Assembly (NCBI GenBank): GCA_965198185.1
Contig: CBDAOU010000002.1
Coordinates: 1,550,001 to 1,614,000 of the forward strand
Length of the DNA stretch: 64,000 bases
Source: JAJECS01 sp965198185
Lineage (GTDB): Bacteria; Chloroflexota; UBA11872
Direction of reading: 5' to 3'
Under the pieces are notes generated by a model. It was not told the DNA's origin and did no database searches. It saw nothing but the letters and a program-made list of their open reading frames with translations. Positions 8,848 to 17,712 of the stretch are shown in pieces. Position 1 is the first letter of the stretch. Each line of letters opens with the position of its first letter. The position numbers were made by a program, and so were the translations under genes.

Positions 8848-10083
8848 TTAGGCGGCGGCGATGGACGCGTCGGAAGGGGCCGCAGATTCGCCCACGTGCT
8901 CGAGCAACACCTGAACATCCCGAATATGCCCGGTGGCAAATGCCGCCGAGCACACGGCGAGGTAGAAGTCCCACATCCGCACGAAGGTCTCGTCAAAACC
9001 CAGCCGCCGCACGTCGTCGATGCGGCTCCAAAAGCGGGAGCGCCAAGCATCCAGCGTGCGGACGTAGTGGGGGCCGATCTCATCCACCTGCCGCACAGCC
9101 AGGGCGCCGCGCGGCGTGGCGGCGGCCGCGTCGATCTCGCACATCGCCGGCAGCAGCCCGCCCGGAAAGATGTAACGGCTGATCCATCCCGCGCCGCGAT
9201 AGGGCACGTCGATGTCGGCGTCGGGAATCGCGATGGTTTGCAACAGCATCCGGCCGCCCGGCCGCAAGGCGCGCTCGCACACCTCGAAGAATCGGCGCCA
9301 ATAGGCACGCCCCACGGCTTCAAACATTTCGATGGAGACCACGCGGTCGTATTGCCCCTGAAGGTCGCGGTAGTCGCAGAAGTGAAACTCCGCGCGGTCG
9401 CTCAGGCCTGCCTCGGCGGCGCGCCGCCGGGATAGCGCGAGCTGCTCCCGCGAAATCGTGATGCCGGTCACGCGGCACCCGGTCGTTTGGGCGGCGTGAA
9501 GCGCGAACCCACCCCATCCGCTGCCGATCTCGAGGACGTGGTGGCCGGGGCCCAAGTCCAGCTTGTCACAGATGTCTTCCAGCTTCAGTCGCTGGGCCGT
9601 GGCGAGGTCGTCGCATCCTTCGGGCCATCGCGCGCAGGAATAGGTCAGCGACTCGTCGAGAAAGAGTCGGTAGAAGGCGTTGCCGAGGTCGTAGTGCGCC
9701 TGGATGTTGCGCTCGCTTCCGGCCCTGGTGTTGGTCCGCCGCCGGTAACGCCAGGCATTCAGCAGGCGCGCGAGCAGGCTGGCGTGCGACTCCAGCCCTA
9801 GTCGCGGACCGTTGCGCAGCGCCTCTTGCAGCAGTGCCGTGAGGTCGTCGCTCGACCATTCGCCGGCCATATACGACTCCCCCACGCCCGTCGTGCCGCC
9901 CAGCACCACCCGCGTGAAGAATCGCGAGTGGTGGAGTTCCACATGCGCCTGGCGCGGAGCATCCTTGGGGCCGAAGCTGCGCCGCGATCCATCGGGGAGC
10001 CGTAGGCGCAGCGTGCTGCCGGACCACCGGCGCAGGCGGCGGAGCATGACGGCGGCCGCCGCAGCGTGGATGGGGTTGATCAT
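8848..10083 (-). CDS. cfa: Cyclopropane-fatty-acyl-phospholipid synthase family protein
   Basis: A 411-residue SAM-dependent enzyme that transfers a methylene group to the double bond of membrane phospholipid acyl chains. The N-terminal lipid-binding region includes GESYMAGEWSSDDL. The core contains NIQAHYDLGNAFYRLFLDE and SLTYSCARW, the SAM-binding HVLEIGSGWGGFALHAAQ, GITISREQLALS, and the bicarbonate-site region RVVSIEMFEAVGRAYW. All are family hallmarks. The desaturase follows on the same strand. The promoter must lie in the roughly 200 bp shared with the divergent Fur-family gene. Confidence 0.92.
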   Translation of the reverse strand: MINPIHAAAAAVMLRRLRRWSGSTLRLRLPDGSRRSFGPKDAPRQAHVELHHSRFFTRVVLGGTTGVGESYMAGEWSSDDLTALLQEALRNGPRLGLESHASLLARLLNAWRYRRRTNTRAGSERNIQAHYDLGNAFYRLFLDESLTYSCARWPEGCDDLATAQRLKLEDICDKLDLGPGHHVLEIGSGWGGFALHAAQTTGCRVTGITISREQLALSRRRAAEAGLSDRAEFHFCDYRDLQGQYDRVVSIEMFEAVGRAYWRRFFEVCERALRPGGRMLLQTIAIPDADIDVPYRGAGWISRYIFPGGLLPAMCEIDAAAATPRGALAVRQVDEIGPHYVRTLDAWRSRFWSRIDDVRRLGFDETFVRMWDFYLAVCSAAFATGHIRDVQVLLEHVGESAAPSDASIAAA

Positions 10084-10287
10084 CTCGAGCGGTGAGGCTC
10101 AGCCGTCGGAAGCGCAGTGTGAATTGTGCCACGCGAGGCCGTCGGGCCATGCCTGGACCGAGGAAACAGCGCGCACTGCGATTGCGGATCCCACGCGCGT
10201 GTCGGGCGCGGTCCGGCACCCTCGGTTGCAATTGGAACCTTCCTCAGACGCCAAAAGACGTACAATCGGGCTGCGCCACCTCCGTAA

Positions 10288-10749
10288 AGCGTCTCTATCG
10301 ACACGTCTGCCACGACTTCAACGTGGATCAATCGAACGCTGGCCGCATTTCGGAACGCTGGCGGCCGGATCACCGAGCAACGGCGTCTCATTCTGGCAGC
10401 CATCGATGCCGCGCCGGCCGGGATGTCGGCCGAAGAGTTGGTGTCCGCCGTGCAGGAATCGGATGGCGATGCGTCGCGGAGCACCGTGTACCGCACGCTG
10501 GACCTGCTGCGCGATATCGACGCCGTGGAAACGGTGCACCCCTCGCCCGAGCAACACCGCTATCTGGCACGCCGGACGCCCGATCAGCACCACGTCGTGT
10601 GCCAAACGTGCGGCACGGTCGACATCATCGAGCGCTGTACGTTCGATACGATCACCACTGAGGTGGAGTTGAAGACGGGATTCGCCGTGACCGGCCACAG
10701 CCTGGAGGTTTTTGGGCTGTGCGGGCCGTGCCACAGCACCGCGTCCTAG
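10288..10749 (+). CDS. Fur-family metalloregulator, start codon not canonical
   Basis: A winged-helix metal-responsive repressor. The DNA-binding half reads NAGGRITEQRRLILAAID then SAEELVSAV and RSTVYRTLDLLRDI, the canonical Fur/Zur helix layout. The C-terminal half has HHVVCQTCG and CGPC, two CxxC zinc sites. Helix 1 homology begins well upstream of the first standard start (ATG 10423), but from the stop at 10285-10287 to 10423 the frame has no ATG, GTG or TTG. The feature therefore begins at the frame opening. An ATC (10327), CTG (10339) or an undetected indel must explain initiation. It is divergent from cfa and could act on that lipid pair or on a distant metal regulon. Confidence 0.83.
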   Translation, partial: SVSIDTSATTSTWINRTLAAFRNAGGRITEQRRLILAAIDAAPAGMSAEELVSAVQESDGDASRSTVYRTLDLLRDIDAVETVHPSPEQHRYLARRTPDQHHVVCQTCGTVDIIERCTFDTITTEVELKTGFAVTGHSLEVFGLCGPCHSTAS

Positions 10750-10900
10750 CGAACGACTCAACACGCCGACGTTTCGGCCCGCCCGCGCACGGTGCTGGGG
10801 GCTACTCGGCTCCGTGTGTCACCATCGAGAGACGCAATATAGAAACCGGCGGCGCCTACCAGTTGATACGGTCGGGCACACCGCCCCCTCTGGAGCGAGC

Positions 10901-11611
10901 ATGACCTTCACGCCCTATGCCGATCTGGCAACCCGACTGCAGACCGTCCTTGACCTGGACTACCCACCGGTGGCGGTCGCGCGCGTGGACGCGCCGCCGT
11001 CGGGCATCTCGGTGTGGACCGACGCCGTGCCCTCGGCCTGCACGTTTTGGCGCCGCGCCGAGCAGCAGGTGTTTTTTGCCGACGAGGCGGCCCACATGGG
11101 CTGTCCCATCGGCGCGATGGTGATGGGATTCGAGCTGCCCGCACTTAAGCAAGAGGAATTGATGGGCCTGGTCGGCAACATGTGCTCGCTCGCCTATATC
11201 CGCGAAGACGAGATTCCGCACATTCCCCACTTCGATCCCGGTCCGAAAGGCGCCGTGTATGGCCCGCTGGCCTCGTTTCCGCTCGACGCCGACAGCGTCA
11301 TCCTCTGGCTGACGCCCAAGCAGACGATGTTTCTCGAAGAGAGTCTGGGCGGCACCCTGTGGACCGGTCCGCAGGATGGCGTGTTTGGCCGACCCGCCTG
11401 CGGCGTGCTGCCGACGGCCGCCGCGCGCGAGGCGGCGTCGATTTCGCTTGGCTGCATCGGCATGCGCACGTTCACCGAGATTCCCGACGCATATGTGCTA
11501 GCCGCCGTTCCCCGCGCCGCGCTCGACGCGCTGGCGGATGGCCTCGACGCGACGCTGGCGGTCAACGGGACGATGGAATCCCAATATCTGGAGATGAAAG
11601 CGGCCGTCTAG
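10901..11611 (+). CDS. DUF169-family protein
   Basis: A 236-residue protein starting at ATG 10901, with GGAG five bases upstream. It matches the DUF169 pattern: an N-terminal VARVDAPPSG region, the cysteine-bearing SACTFWRRAEQ, then AAHMGCPIGAMVMGF, NMCSLAYI and a late SLGCIGMRTFTEIPD. Conserved cysteines suggest metal or cofactor binding, but no activity is established for the family. It follows the Fur-family gene by about 150 bp. Co-regulation with that regulator is possible but not shown. Confidence 0.8.
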   Translation: MTFTPYADLATRLQTVLDLDYPPVAVARVDAPPSGISVWTDAVPSACTFWRRAEQQVFFADEAAHMGCPIGAMVMGFELPALKQEELMGLVGNMCSLAYIREDEIPHIPHFDPGPKGAVYGPLASFPLDADSVILWLTPKQTMFLEESLGGTLWTGPQDGVFGRPACGVLPTAAAREAASISLGCIGMRTFTEIPDAYVLAAVPRAALDALADGLDATLAVNGTMESQYLEMKAAV

Positions 11612-11650
11612 CGCGGCGGCCCACGGCGCACGTCAGAGAGGACCCACCGC

Positions 11651-12001
11651 ATGTCAAGGCCCGCTCCCGCGCCAGCCGAGACCGCCCAGCCGGTGTTTGA
11701 CGAACGCGGGCTCGTGCCGGCCGTTTGCCAGGACGCGACGACCGGCGAGATCTTGATGCTCGCCTATATGAACCGGGAGTCGCTGGCGCGCACGCGGGAG
11801 TCCGGCGAAGCCTGGTTTTGGAGCCGCAGTCGGCAAGAGCTGTGGCACAAGGGCGCCAGCTCGGGCAACGTGCTGACGGTGGAGTCGATCCACGTCGACT
11901 GCGACGGAGATGCGCTGGTCGTCAAGGTGCGTCCCGCCGGGCCCGCCTGCCACACGGGAGAGCGCACGTGCTTTTATCGCCGCCTCGGCGCACCAGAGTG
12001 A
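11651..12001 (+). CDS. hisI: Phosphoribosyl-AMP cyclohydrolase
   Basis: A 116-residue enzyme catalysing the third step of histidine biosynthesis, opening the adenine ring of phosphoribosyl-AMP. Family landmarks are all visible: LMLAYMNRESLARTRESG, AWFWSRSRQELWHKGASSGN, the Mg/Zn-binding VDCDGDALVVKV, and the second zinc site GPACHTGERTCFYR. It is the stand-alone HisI domain with no HisE pyrophosphohydrolase fused. An AGAGAGGA tract lies 13 bases before the ATG. No other his genes are in the window. Confidence 0.93.
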   Translation: MSRPAPAPAETAQPVFDERGLVPAVCQDATTGEILMLAYMNRESLARTRESGEAWFWSRSRQELWHKGASSGNVLTVESIHVDCDGDALVVKVRPAGPACHTGERTCFYRRLGAPE

Positions 12002-12014
12002 TCGGCGGGACGCG

Positions 12015-13316
12015 CTAGACAAGCACCTGACGCGGGTCGCGAGCCGCCCCGCCCACGCGATACTCAAGATGCAGGTGCGGACCCGTGGTCCAGCCGGTGA
12101 GGCCGACGAAGCCGATCGTCTGACCCCGGCTGACGAATTGCCCGGGCGCGACCGGTGGCGGCCAGGTGAGGTCGTCCAAGTGCGCGTAAAGGGTCTCTTC
12201 GGTTTCACTGTGGGCGATGATCACGATCATGCCGTATGACGCCCGCCGGTCACCCGGGACGACCAACCCCGCGGCCAGCACCACGCCGTCGTTGGCCGCC
12301 ACGATTGGGGTTCCCGACGAGGCGGCGATGTCCATGCCGAAGTGGGGACACTGCCCGAACGTGCATCCGCCGAATTCGGTGGTGATGAGGCCCAGCAGCG
12401 GCCAGATAAAAGGCCCGCTGGCGCCTGCGCCTTCCTCGCTACCGATCTGAACGGCAAACCTCTGCGCCTGCTCCAGCGCCTCGGCTGCCCGCCGCCGACG
12501 CTCCAGCTCTACAAGCTCCCGCTCGCGAATGTCGCGCAGCAGCCGGACGCGGTAGGCAATGGCCTCAGCCTCACGCTCGAACGCCCTCACCTCGTCCGTG
12601 CGCTCCGCCTGCTCCTGCTGCACGCCGAAGATAAGGTCGCGCTGCTCTTCGGCCCGGCGCGCAAGCTCGGCCTCGATCGCCTGAGCTTCGGCCTGCAGCT
12701 CCTGCTGCCGGTCCAGGCGCGCCGTCAGGTCGGCCGTGCGCAGTTGGATCTCACTGCGCCGCGATCGGAGTTGGTCGATGTCGGCGATGCCGTGCGCGAG
12801 CAGCCGCTCGAGCGACGCCGCGCGGTCGAGCGCGCTGGCGAACGAGTCGGCCGCGAGGACCGTTTCCAGGAGGGTCGTGCGGCCCGCCTTATACAAAGAG
12901 CGCGCCTTGCGCTCGAGCACCGAAGTCTCGCTGGCCAATGCGACGTTGAGCTGCCCGATCGACTGGTTGATGTCGAACACCTCGAGCTCCACGGTCTCGA
13001 GCTCGCGCTTGACCTGGATCAGCCGCTCGGCGGCCAGATAGCGGTCGCGGTCGATGACGGCCAGTTGTTGCTGCAGCGTGCTCTCGCGCGCGATTGCCGC
13101 CTCCACCAGTGCCTCGGCCGCGCGGATATCGCTGTCCACCCGATCGACTTCCTGCTCGGTTTCCGAGATCTCTTCCTCGGTCACCGATTGCGCGAGCAGC
13201 GGGGTCGTTGCCACCGCCGCCGCGCCGAGGAGCGATATCCCAATGAGCGCGCGGCGGCTGACACGCTGGCCGGGTAGCCACAGGTGCGAGTGCGTCAACG
13301 CCGATTGGTCAGGCAT
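12015..13316 (-). CDS. EnvC-like murein hydrolase activator / M23 peptidase with coiled coil
   Basis: A 433-residue exported protein. Residues about 20-43 carry a twin-arginine-like VSRRALIGISLLGAAAV followed by an Ala-rich stretch and a likely cleavage site after LLAQS. Residues 45-280 are a long Glu/Arg/Ala-rich coiled coil. The C-terminus (about 300-430) is a LytM/M23 domain with HFGMDIAA (first metal His and Asp) and GPHLHLEYR (HxH). The YAHL and GFVGLTG strands are also present. It probably acts on peptidoglycan during division or remodelling. Because the HxxxD and HxH metal ligands are kept, it may be catalytic, unlike EnvC itself. Confidence 0.87.
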   Translation of the reverse strand: MPDQSALTHSHLWLPGQRVSRRALIGISLLGAAAVATTPLLAQSVTEEEISETEQEVDRVDSDIRAAEALVEAAIARESTLQQQLAVIDRDRYLAAERLIQVKRELETVELEVFDINQSIGQLNVALASETSVLERKARSLYKAGRTTLLETVLAADSFASALDRAASLERLLAHGIADIDQLRSRRSEIQLRTADLTARLDRQQELQAEAQAIEAELARRAEEQRDLIFGVQQEQAERTDEVRAFEREAEAIAYRVRLLRDIRERELVELERRRRAAEALEQAQRFAVQIGSEEGAGASGPFIWPLLGLITTEFGGCTFGQCPHFGMDIAASSGTPIVAANDGVVLAAGLVVPGDRRASYGMIVIIAHSETEETLYAHLDDLTWPPPVAPGQFVSRGQTIGFVGLTGWTTGPHLHLEYRVGGAARDPRQVLV

Positions 13317-13522
13317 AGACCTCCAGGATCAACGGTCGTGCGGGAGCCAAGCCACGACCGCATTGTCAACGATGGCGGCCCATCTATTGTGACGACATTG
13401 CAATAGAGCTCCGCGCATTGGCACTGCGGCGGCTGGCCTGGAATCATCGCCGCGGCAGACTCGCCGCGGGCGTCGTGGGCGCGATCACGCACAACCTGTG
13501 GAGCAGTTCCGACGGCGGATAG

Positions 13523-14467
13523 CTAGCCGGCGCTGAGTCGCCGGCCGTAGGCCTTGGCCTGCGCCACGATATCCACGCCCACGGTCTCGCTAAACGCGTC
13601 CAGCAGGCGGGCCGTGATCGGCCCCACGGCACCGTCGCCCACCGGGCGGTCGTTGAAGCGCGTGGCGGGCATGATGACGAACGGCGTCGAGGCGAAGAAA
13701 GCCTCCTGCGCGTCGATGACGTCGTAGGGCTCGAGATTGGCCTCGCGCACGGGCACGCCGATCTCGCCGGCCAGGTCCAGGATGCTCTGCCGCGTCACGC
13801 CGCGCAGGATGTGTCGCGGCTCCGGCGTAAGCAGCTCGCCATCGCGGACGACGAAGAAGTTCGATCCGGTGCCCTCCGTCAGGTAGCCGTCCTCGTCGAC
13901 CAGCACGGCCCAGCTGTCGGCGCCGTGCCGCTGCGCCTCGTTGAGCGCCAGCCGGTAGTGCATCCGCGAGCGGCTCTTCACTTTCGGGTCCAGCAGGCGC
14001 CCGGGAATTGCACGCTGCCGCGGCACATGCGCGCGCACGCCGGTGTCGAACCAGTCGGCCATCGGCCCGATGTAGGGAATCAGCGGCCAGGTATGGATCG
14101 CCACCGTCGGACGCCCGGCCTCGGGCGCGACGTCCGCGTACAGCGCGAAGACCCCCGGCGACACGTTGTGCACGATGGTGAAATCGACGTCCGGCGGATA
14201 GAGCGGCGCGTTGCGCCGCACGAGCTCGTCGGTAGCCGCCTCCAACTCGTCGAGCGTCATCCCGCAGTCGATGTCGCTGGCAATCATGGACGCGCTCAGG
14301 CGCTCCAAGTGCTCGCGCAGCTTGAAGGGCCGATGCCCAAACGACCGTGTGGTCTCGAACACCATGTCACCCCACACCAGCGCGGAGTCGAAGACCGACA
14401 CCCGCGCCTCGGCCTCGGGCACAAATCGGCCGTTCATGTAGACCGTCCGCCGCTGGTTCATCGGCAT
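13523..14467 (-). CDS. Class IV PLP-dependent aminotransferase (branched-chain / D-amino acid type)
   Basis: A 314-residue fold-type IV PLP enzyme. The Schiff-base lysine is in LLDPKVKSRSRMHYRLAL (about residue 156). The cofactor region YLTEGTGSNFFVV and the RGVTRQSILDLA loop are typical of BCAT, DAAT and ADCL enzymes. The N-terminus YMNGRFVPEAEARVSVFDSA is also standard. Specificity among branched-chain, D-alanine and R-amine transaminases cannot be decided by eye. Its start lies near the end of the convergent-side toxin-antitoxin pair, with no obvious link. Confidence 0.87.
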   Translation of the reverse strand: MPMNQRRTVYMNGRFVPEAEARVSVFDSALVWGDMVFETTRSFGHRPFKLREHLERLSASMIASDIDCGMTLDELEAATDELVRRNAPLYPPDVDFTIVHNVSPGVFALYADVAPEAGRPTVAIHTWPLIPYIGPMADWFDTGVRAHVPRQRAIPGRLLDPKVKSRSRMHYRLALNEAQRHGADSWAVLVDEDGYLTEGTGSNFFVVRDGELLTPEPRHILRGVTRQSILDLAGEIGVPVREANLEPYDVIDAQEAFFASTPFVIMPATRFNDRPVGDGAVGPITARLLDAFSETVGVDIVAQAKAYGRRLSAG

Positions 14468-14546
14468 GCGTCCTTCGGCCGGCTGGGCGAGTGCTGCGGT
14501 CCATTATGGACGGCGCGCAGCGCGAGCGGACGTTGTGGCACGGCCA

Positions 14547-14852
14547 TCATTCTGCCGCCGCGCCTGACACAGGCGACGCGTGCAGCCGAAGGCCCAGGGC
14601 GTGCACGACCTTGAGCACGGTGGCGAACTCCGGGTTGCCGTTCGGCGAGAGCGCCTTGTAGAGACTTTCCCGACCCAGCCCGGCCGCCGCGGCGACTTTC
14701 GTCATGCCCCGTGCCCTGGCGACGTCGCCCAGGGCAGCGGCGATGAGCGCCCGATCACCGTCCTCAAACGCCGCTTCGAGATACGCGACGATGTCCTCGT
14801 CGGTCTCCAGGTGGTCCGCTGGATCCCAGGGACGCGTCGGAGTCGTTGCCAT
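14547..14852 (-). CDS. HigA-like antitoxin, putative addiction-module antidote (HI1420 type)
   Basis: A 101-residue Xre-like helix-turn-helix protein. The segment HLETDEDIVAYLEAAFEDGD followed by ALGDVARARGMTKVAAAAGL and GRESLYKALSPNGNPEFATV matches the antidote of the RelE/HigB-like addiction modules described from HI1419/HI1420. It normally neutralises the toxin and represses the operon. It lies 12 bp downstream of the toxin gene in the usual toxin-first order. It appears intact. Confidence 0.83.
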   Translation of the reverse strand: MATTPTRPWDPADHLETDEDIVAYLEAAFEDGDRALIAAALGDVARARGMTKVAAAAGLGRESLYKALSPNGNPEFATVLKVVHALGLRLHASPVSGAAAE

Positions 14853-14864
14853 GCCTCTTTCCTC

Positions 14865-15089
14865 CTACAGCCCTCGCGCCAGACTGCGCGCCCTTGCGAT
14901 GTCCCGCTGCTGGCTGCTCTTGTCACCGCCGGCGAGCAAGATCACCAGAGCCGATCCACGCCGCAGGAAGTACACGCGGTAGCCGGGTCCGCAATCGATG
15001 CGCAAGTCGATGCGCGCCCGCGCCCGCCGATCCCGCAGCCTCCTGAACCAGCGGGTGTACACATCAGTCTGGCGAACCTCGATCAGCAC
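14865..15089 (-). CDS. HigB-like toxin (HI1419 type) with an internal in-frame deletion
   Basis: A RelE-superfamily mRNA interferase relative. From the GTG at 15089 the protein is 74 residues and begins (M)LIEVRQTDVYTRWFRRLRD. After ARARIDLRI it jumps straight to DCGPGYRVYFLRRG and then LVILLAGGDKSSQ. Family members usually have about 95-100 residues, with some 20-25 residues between those blocks that carry the loop and part of the catalytic surface. The frame is preserved, so this is a clean deletion rather than a frameshift. It is probably a non-toxic remnant kept beside an intact antitoxin. Confidence 0.78.
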   Translation of the reverse strand: MLIEVRQTDVYTRWFRRLRDRRARARIDLRIDCGPGYRVYFLRRGSALVILLAGGDKSSQQRDIARARSLARGL

Positions 15090-15188
15090 CACCGAAGTGT
15101 ATCCCAAGGGATACGCAAGGCGCAAGTCTTTCAATACCGCACCTCGCCCGGCGACCTAGGATTAATCGACAAGCACCAGGAAACCACC

Positions 15189-16368
15189 ATGCGCGCCCGA
15201 ATATCCGTCTGGGCCTATCCCTGGGACCTGGCCGACGAGGGCGTGTCGGCGGCGCTGAACTGGTTGCACGACGGAGGGTTCGACGCGGTCGAGCTATGCC
15301 CGAACTACCACGCGATTTCGACGTTCGCGCCGCGCAACCTGGGACGGTCGGTCTTCTACTCGGAGCAGGGCGCGGTGTACTTTCCGGCCCGCGCGGAGCG
15401 GTACGCGCGCATCAAGCCCCGCGTCTTCGACGAGCCGGAGGTGCTGAGCGCCTACGCGCAGGCCGCCGAGCACGCCCCGGCGCGCGGCATCCAGCTCAAC
15501 GCCTGGGTCATCGGCATGTTCCAGCCGTGGATGGCGCGCGGCTATCCGGACACGGCGGTGGAGAACGCCTTCGGCGCGCGCAGCTATGCCACGACCTGCC
15601 CGGCGAGCCCGGACGTGCAGGAGTACCTCGCCACGCTGGTGGCCGATCTCTGCGAGCAGTATCCGGTGCACTGCGCGCTGCTGGAGCGGCCGGGGCACGC
15701 GGACTTCGCCTACGGGTGGGTGCGCGAGCGCATCCTGATCGACCTCGATCCGTGGACCCGCTTTCTGGCCGGGATGTGCTTCTGCGAGAACTGCCTGACG
15801 GCGGCGCGGACGCACGGCGTGGACGCCGTCGAGGTGCGCGAGGCCGTTGCCGAGGAGCTGCGCGAGCGCCTGTCGAGCAAACAAGCGGATGGAGACCTTG
15901 AGGCTATCGTTGCGGCACGCTGCGAGTCGGACGAGGAGTTCCGCGGCTACCTGGAAGCCCGCGAGCAGACGGCGACGCGCCTGGTGGAAGGCGTGCAGCG
16001 CGCGCTGCGCGCGACGGGCACGCGGCTGAGTCTCACCGACGCGTCCGCCGGCTGGAGTGCCCGCGGACTGCGGCTGGCCGATCTGCTGGAGCGGATCGAC
16101 GGTCTGATGCTGCCGGACGCCGACCGACGAAGCCGACGAGGCCAAGCGACAGGTCGCGCTGGCGCGGTCGGCCCGGCGCGAGATCGAGTTGGTCGTCAGC
16201 CTGTGGGGCAGCGACGCGCTGGGTCCGGGCGGCCCCGAATTTGACGCGCGCCTCGAGCGCATCGCGCAGCTGCCCGTCGACCGCGTGGCGGTCTACAACT
16301 TCGGCCTGCTGCGGCCAGACACGCTGCGCCAGATTGGGCGGTTGTTGCGGGAGGCCCTTTCGAGCTAG
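15189..16368 (+). pseudogene. TIM-barrel, glycoside-hydrolase-like protein with a late frameshift
   Basis: From ATG 15189 the protein reads MRARISVWAYPWDLADEG, with barrel-like strands FDAVELCPNYHAI, IQLNAWVIGMF, VHCALLERPGHADF and a CFCENC cysteine motif near residue 200. I do not recognise a named family; the layout resembles uncharacterised TIM-barrel glycosidase-like proteins. At 16125 an extra C shifts the frame. The tail continues in the next frame as DEADEAKRQVALARSARRE, VVSLWGSDALGPGGPEFD and VAVYNFGLLRPDTLRQIG, ending at TAG 16366-16368. With that base removed the product would be about 392 residues. Confidence 0.65.
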
Positions 16369-16426
16369 ACCTCCGCGTCGCCCACCCGCAGCGCCGCCCG
16401 AGTCTCGTCACCCTCACGAGTCCTCA

Positions 16427-16455
16427 CCCCCGTATCGCGGTACGGGGCAGGCTCT
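16427..16455. repeat. Dispersed hairpin repeat, copy 1
   Basis: The gap between the TIM-barrel gene and the enolase-superfamily gene contains a hairpin, CCCCGTATCGCGGTACGGGG, followed by CAGGCTCT. A near copy, CCCCGCATCGAGTACGGGG plus the same CAGGCTCT tail, occurs at 32337-32363. The shared tail outside the stem argues for a dispersed repeat family rather than a simple terminator. Both copies lie at gene ends. Confidence 0.7.
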
Positions 16456-16497
16456 AGCCCTCTGCCATCAGAAGACCGGAACGCTCCGGCCTTGGTC

Positions 16498-17640
16498 CTA
16501 GATAAACGCCAGCATGCCGTCGGGCTTGGTTGGGCGGCCCCGGCGCCAGGGGCGGTAGGGGTATTTCTCGAACACCTCCTCGTTAAGTTCGACGCCCAGG
16601 CCAGGCGCGTCGGGCAAAACGACATAGCCGTCCTCGAGCTTCAGCGGCTCGTGCAGGATCTCGGCCCGCAGGCCCACGTCGTCGGCGTGGTATTCGAGCA
16701 CGAGGAAGTTGGGCGCCGTGGCGGCGAAGTGCACGTTCGTCGTGGTCGCCAGGGGTCCCAGCGGGTTGTGCGGCGCCACGCTGACGTAGTGCGCCTCGGC
16801 CATGGCGGCGATCTTCTTCATCTCCGTCAGGCCGCCCGTGGCGGCCACGTCGGGCTGGATGATGTCGGCGGCGCCCGTCGCCAGCAGGTCGCGGAACTGG
16901 AACTTGGTGAACACGGCCTCGCCGGTGGCGATGGGAATGGGGCTCTTGGCGGTGAGCTTGGCCAGAGCGTCGAAGTTCTCGGGCCGCACCGGCTCCTCGA
17001 AAAACATGGGGCGGTAGGGCTTGAGACGCTCGGCCATCTCCAGCGCGCGCACCGGCTCGAAGATCTTGGCGTGGGGATCGACGCCGATGTCCACGTCGGG
17101 ACCGACGGCCTCGCGCACGGCCGCCAGGCGCTGCTCGGCGCTATCGACCTGCCGGCTCCACGGCCAGGTGTCCGCCGCCTCGGCGAAAGGGCCTATTTTG
17201 AGCGCGGTGAAGCCGTAGCGCTCGACCAGGCGGCGCGCGTCGTCGGCAAGCTCGGCGGGCGTCTCGCCCCGGGGCGACTGATAGACGCGGATGCGGTCCC
17301 GCACCTTGCCGCCGAGCAGCTCAAACACCGGCACGCCGAGCGCCCGGCCCTTGATGTCCCACAGCGCCTGGTCGATGCCGCTGATGGCCGCCGTGATGAT
17401 CGAGCCGGTGGGAAAGCGGCTGCCGGCATAGAGCTCGTGCCAGACTCGCTCGATGTCGAAGGGATCCCAGCCTTCGATCCAGGACTGGAAGTAGGCCACC
17501 GTCTCAGCTATCGCGCGATCGGGGCCTATCGGAAAGGCCTCACCGATGCCGGTGATACCCGCGTCGGTGCGCACGCGCACGATGAGCCAGTTGCGGCTGC
17601 CCGTCCAGATGAAGTCGCATTGCAGCTTGGTGATCTTCAT
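16498..17640 (-). CDS. Mandelate racemase / muconate lactonizing enzyme (enolase superfamily), galactonate-dehydratase-like
   Basis: A 380-residue enolase-superfamily enzyme. The capping domain covers residues 1-130, including AFPIGPDRAIAETV and DIERVWHEL. The barrel has a Lys-x-Gly strand TALKIGPF, the metal-ligand strands IGVDPHAK (Asp), MFFEEPVRPEN (Glu) and PIATGEAVF (Glu), and a late His in SVAPHNPLGPLAT. This resembles D-galactonate and related sugar-acid dehydratases, which abstract the alpha proton of an acid sugar. Substrate is not determined. It probably belongs to carbohydrate catabolism with the nearby transporter. Confidence 0.87.
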   Translation of the reverse strand: MKITKLQCDFIWTGSRNWLIVRVRTDAGITGIGEAFPIGPDRAIAETVAYFQSWIEGWDPFDIERVWHELYAGSRFPTGSIITAAISGIDQALWDIKGRALGVPVFELLGGKVRDRIRVYQSPRGETPAELADDARRLVERYGFTALKIGPFAEAADTWPWSRQVDSAEQRLAAVREAVGPDVDIGVDPHAKIFEPVRALEMAERLKPYRPMFFEEPVRPENFDALAKLTAKSPIPIATGEAVFTKFQFRDLLATGAADIIQPDVAATGGLTEMKKIAAMAEAHYVSVAPHNPLGPLATTTNVHFAATAPNFLVLEYHADDVGLRAEILHEPLKLEDGYVVLPDAPGLGVELNEEVFEKYPYRPWRRGRPTKPDGMLAFI

Positions 17641-17712
17641 AGGCTGCTTCCATGAAAGCCGGCTAGCGTAGGCTAGCCGCCGGGCGCGGGCTACTGCCAG
17701 ACCCGGCGGGAC

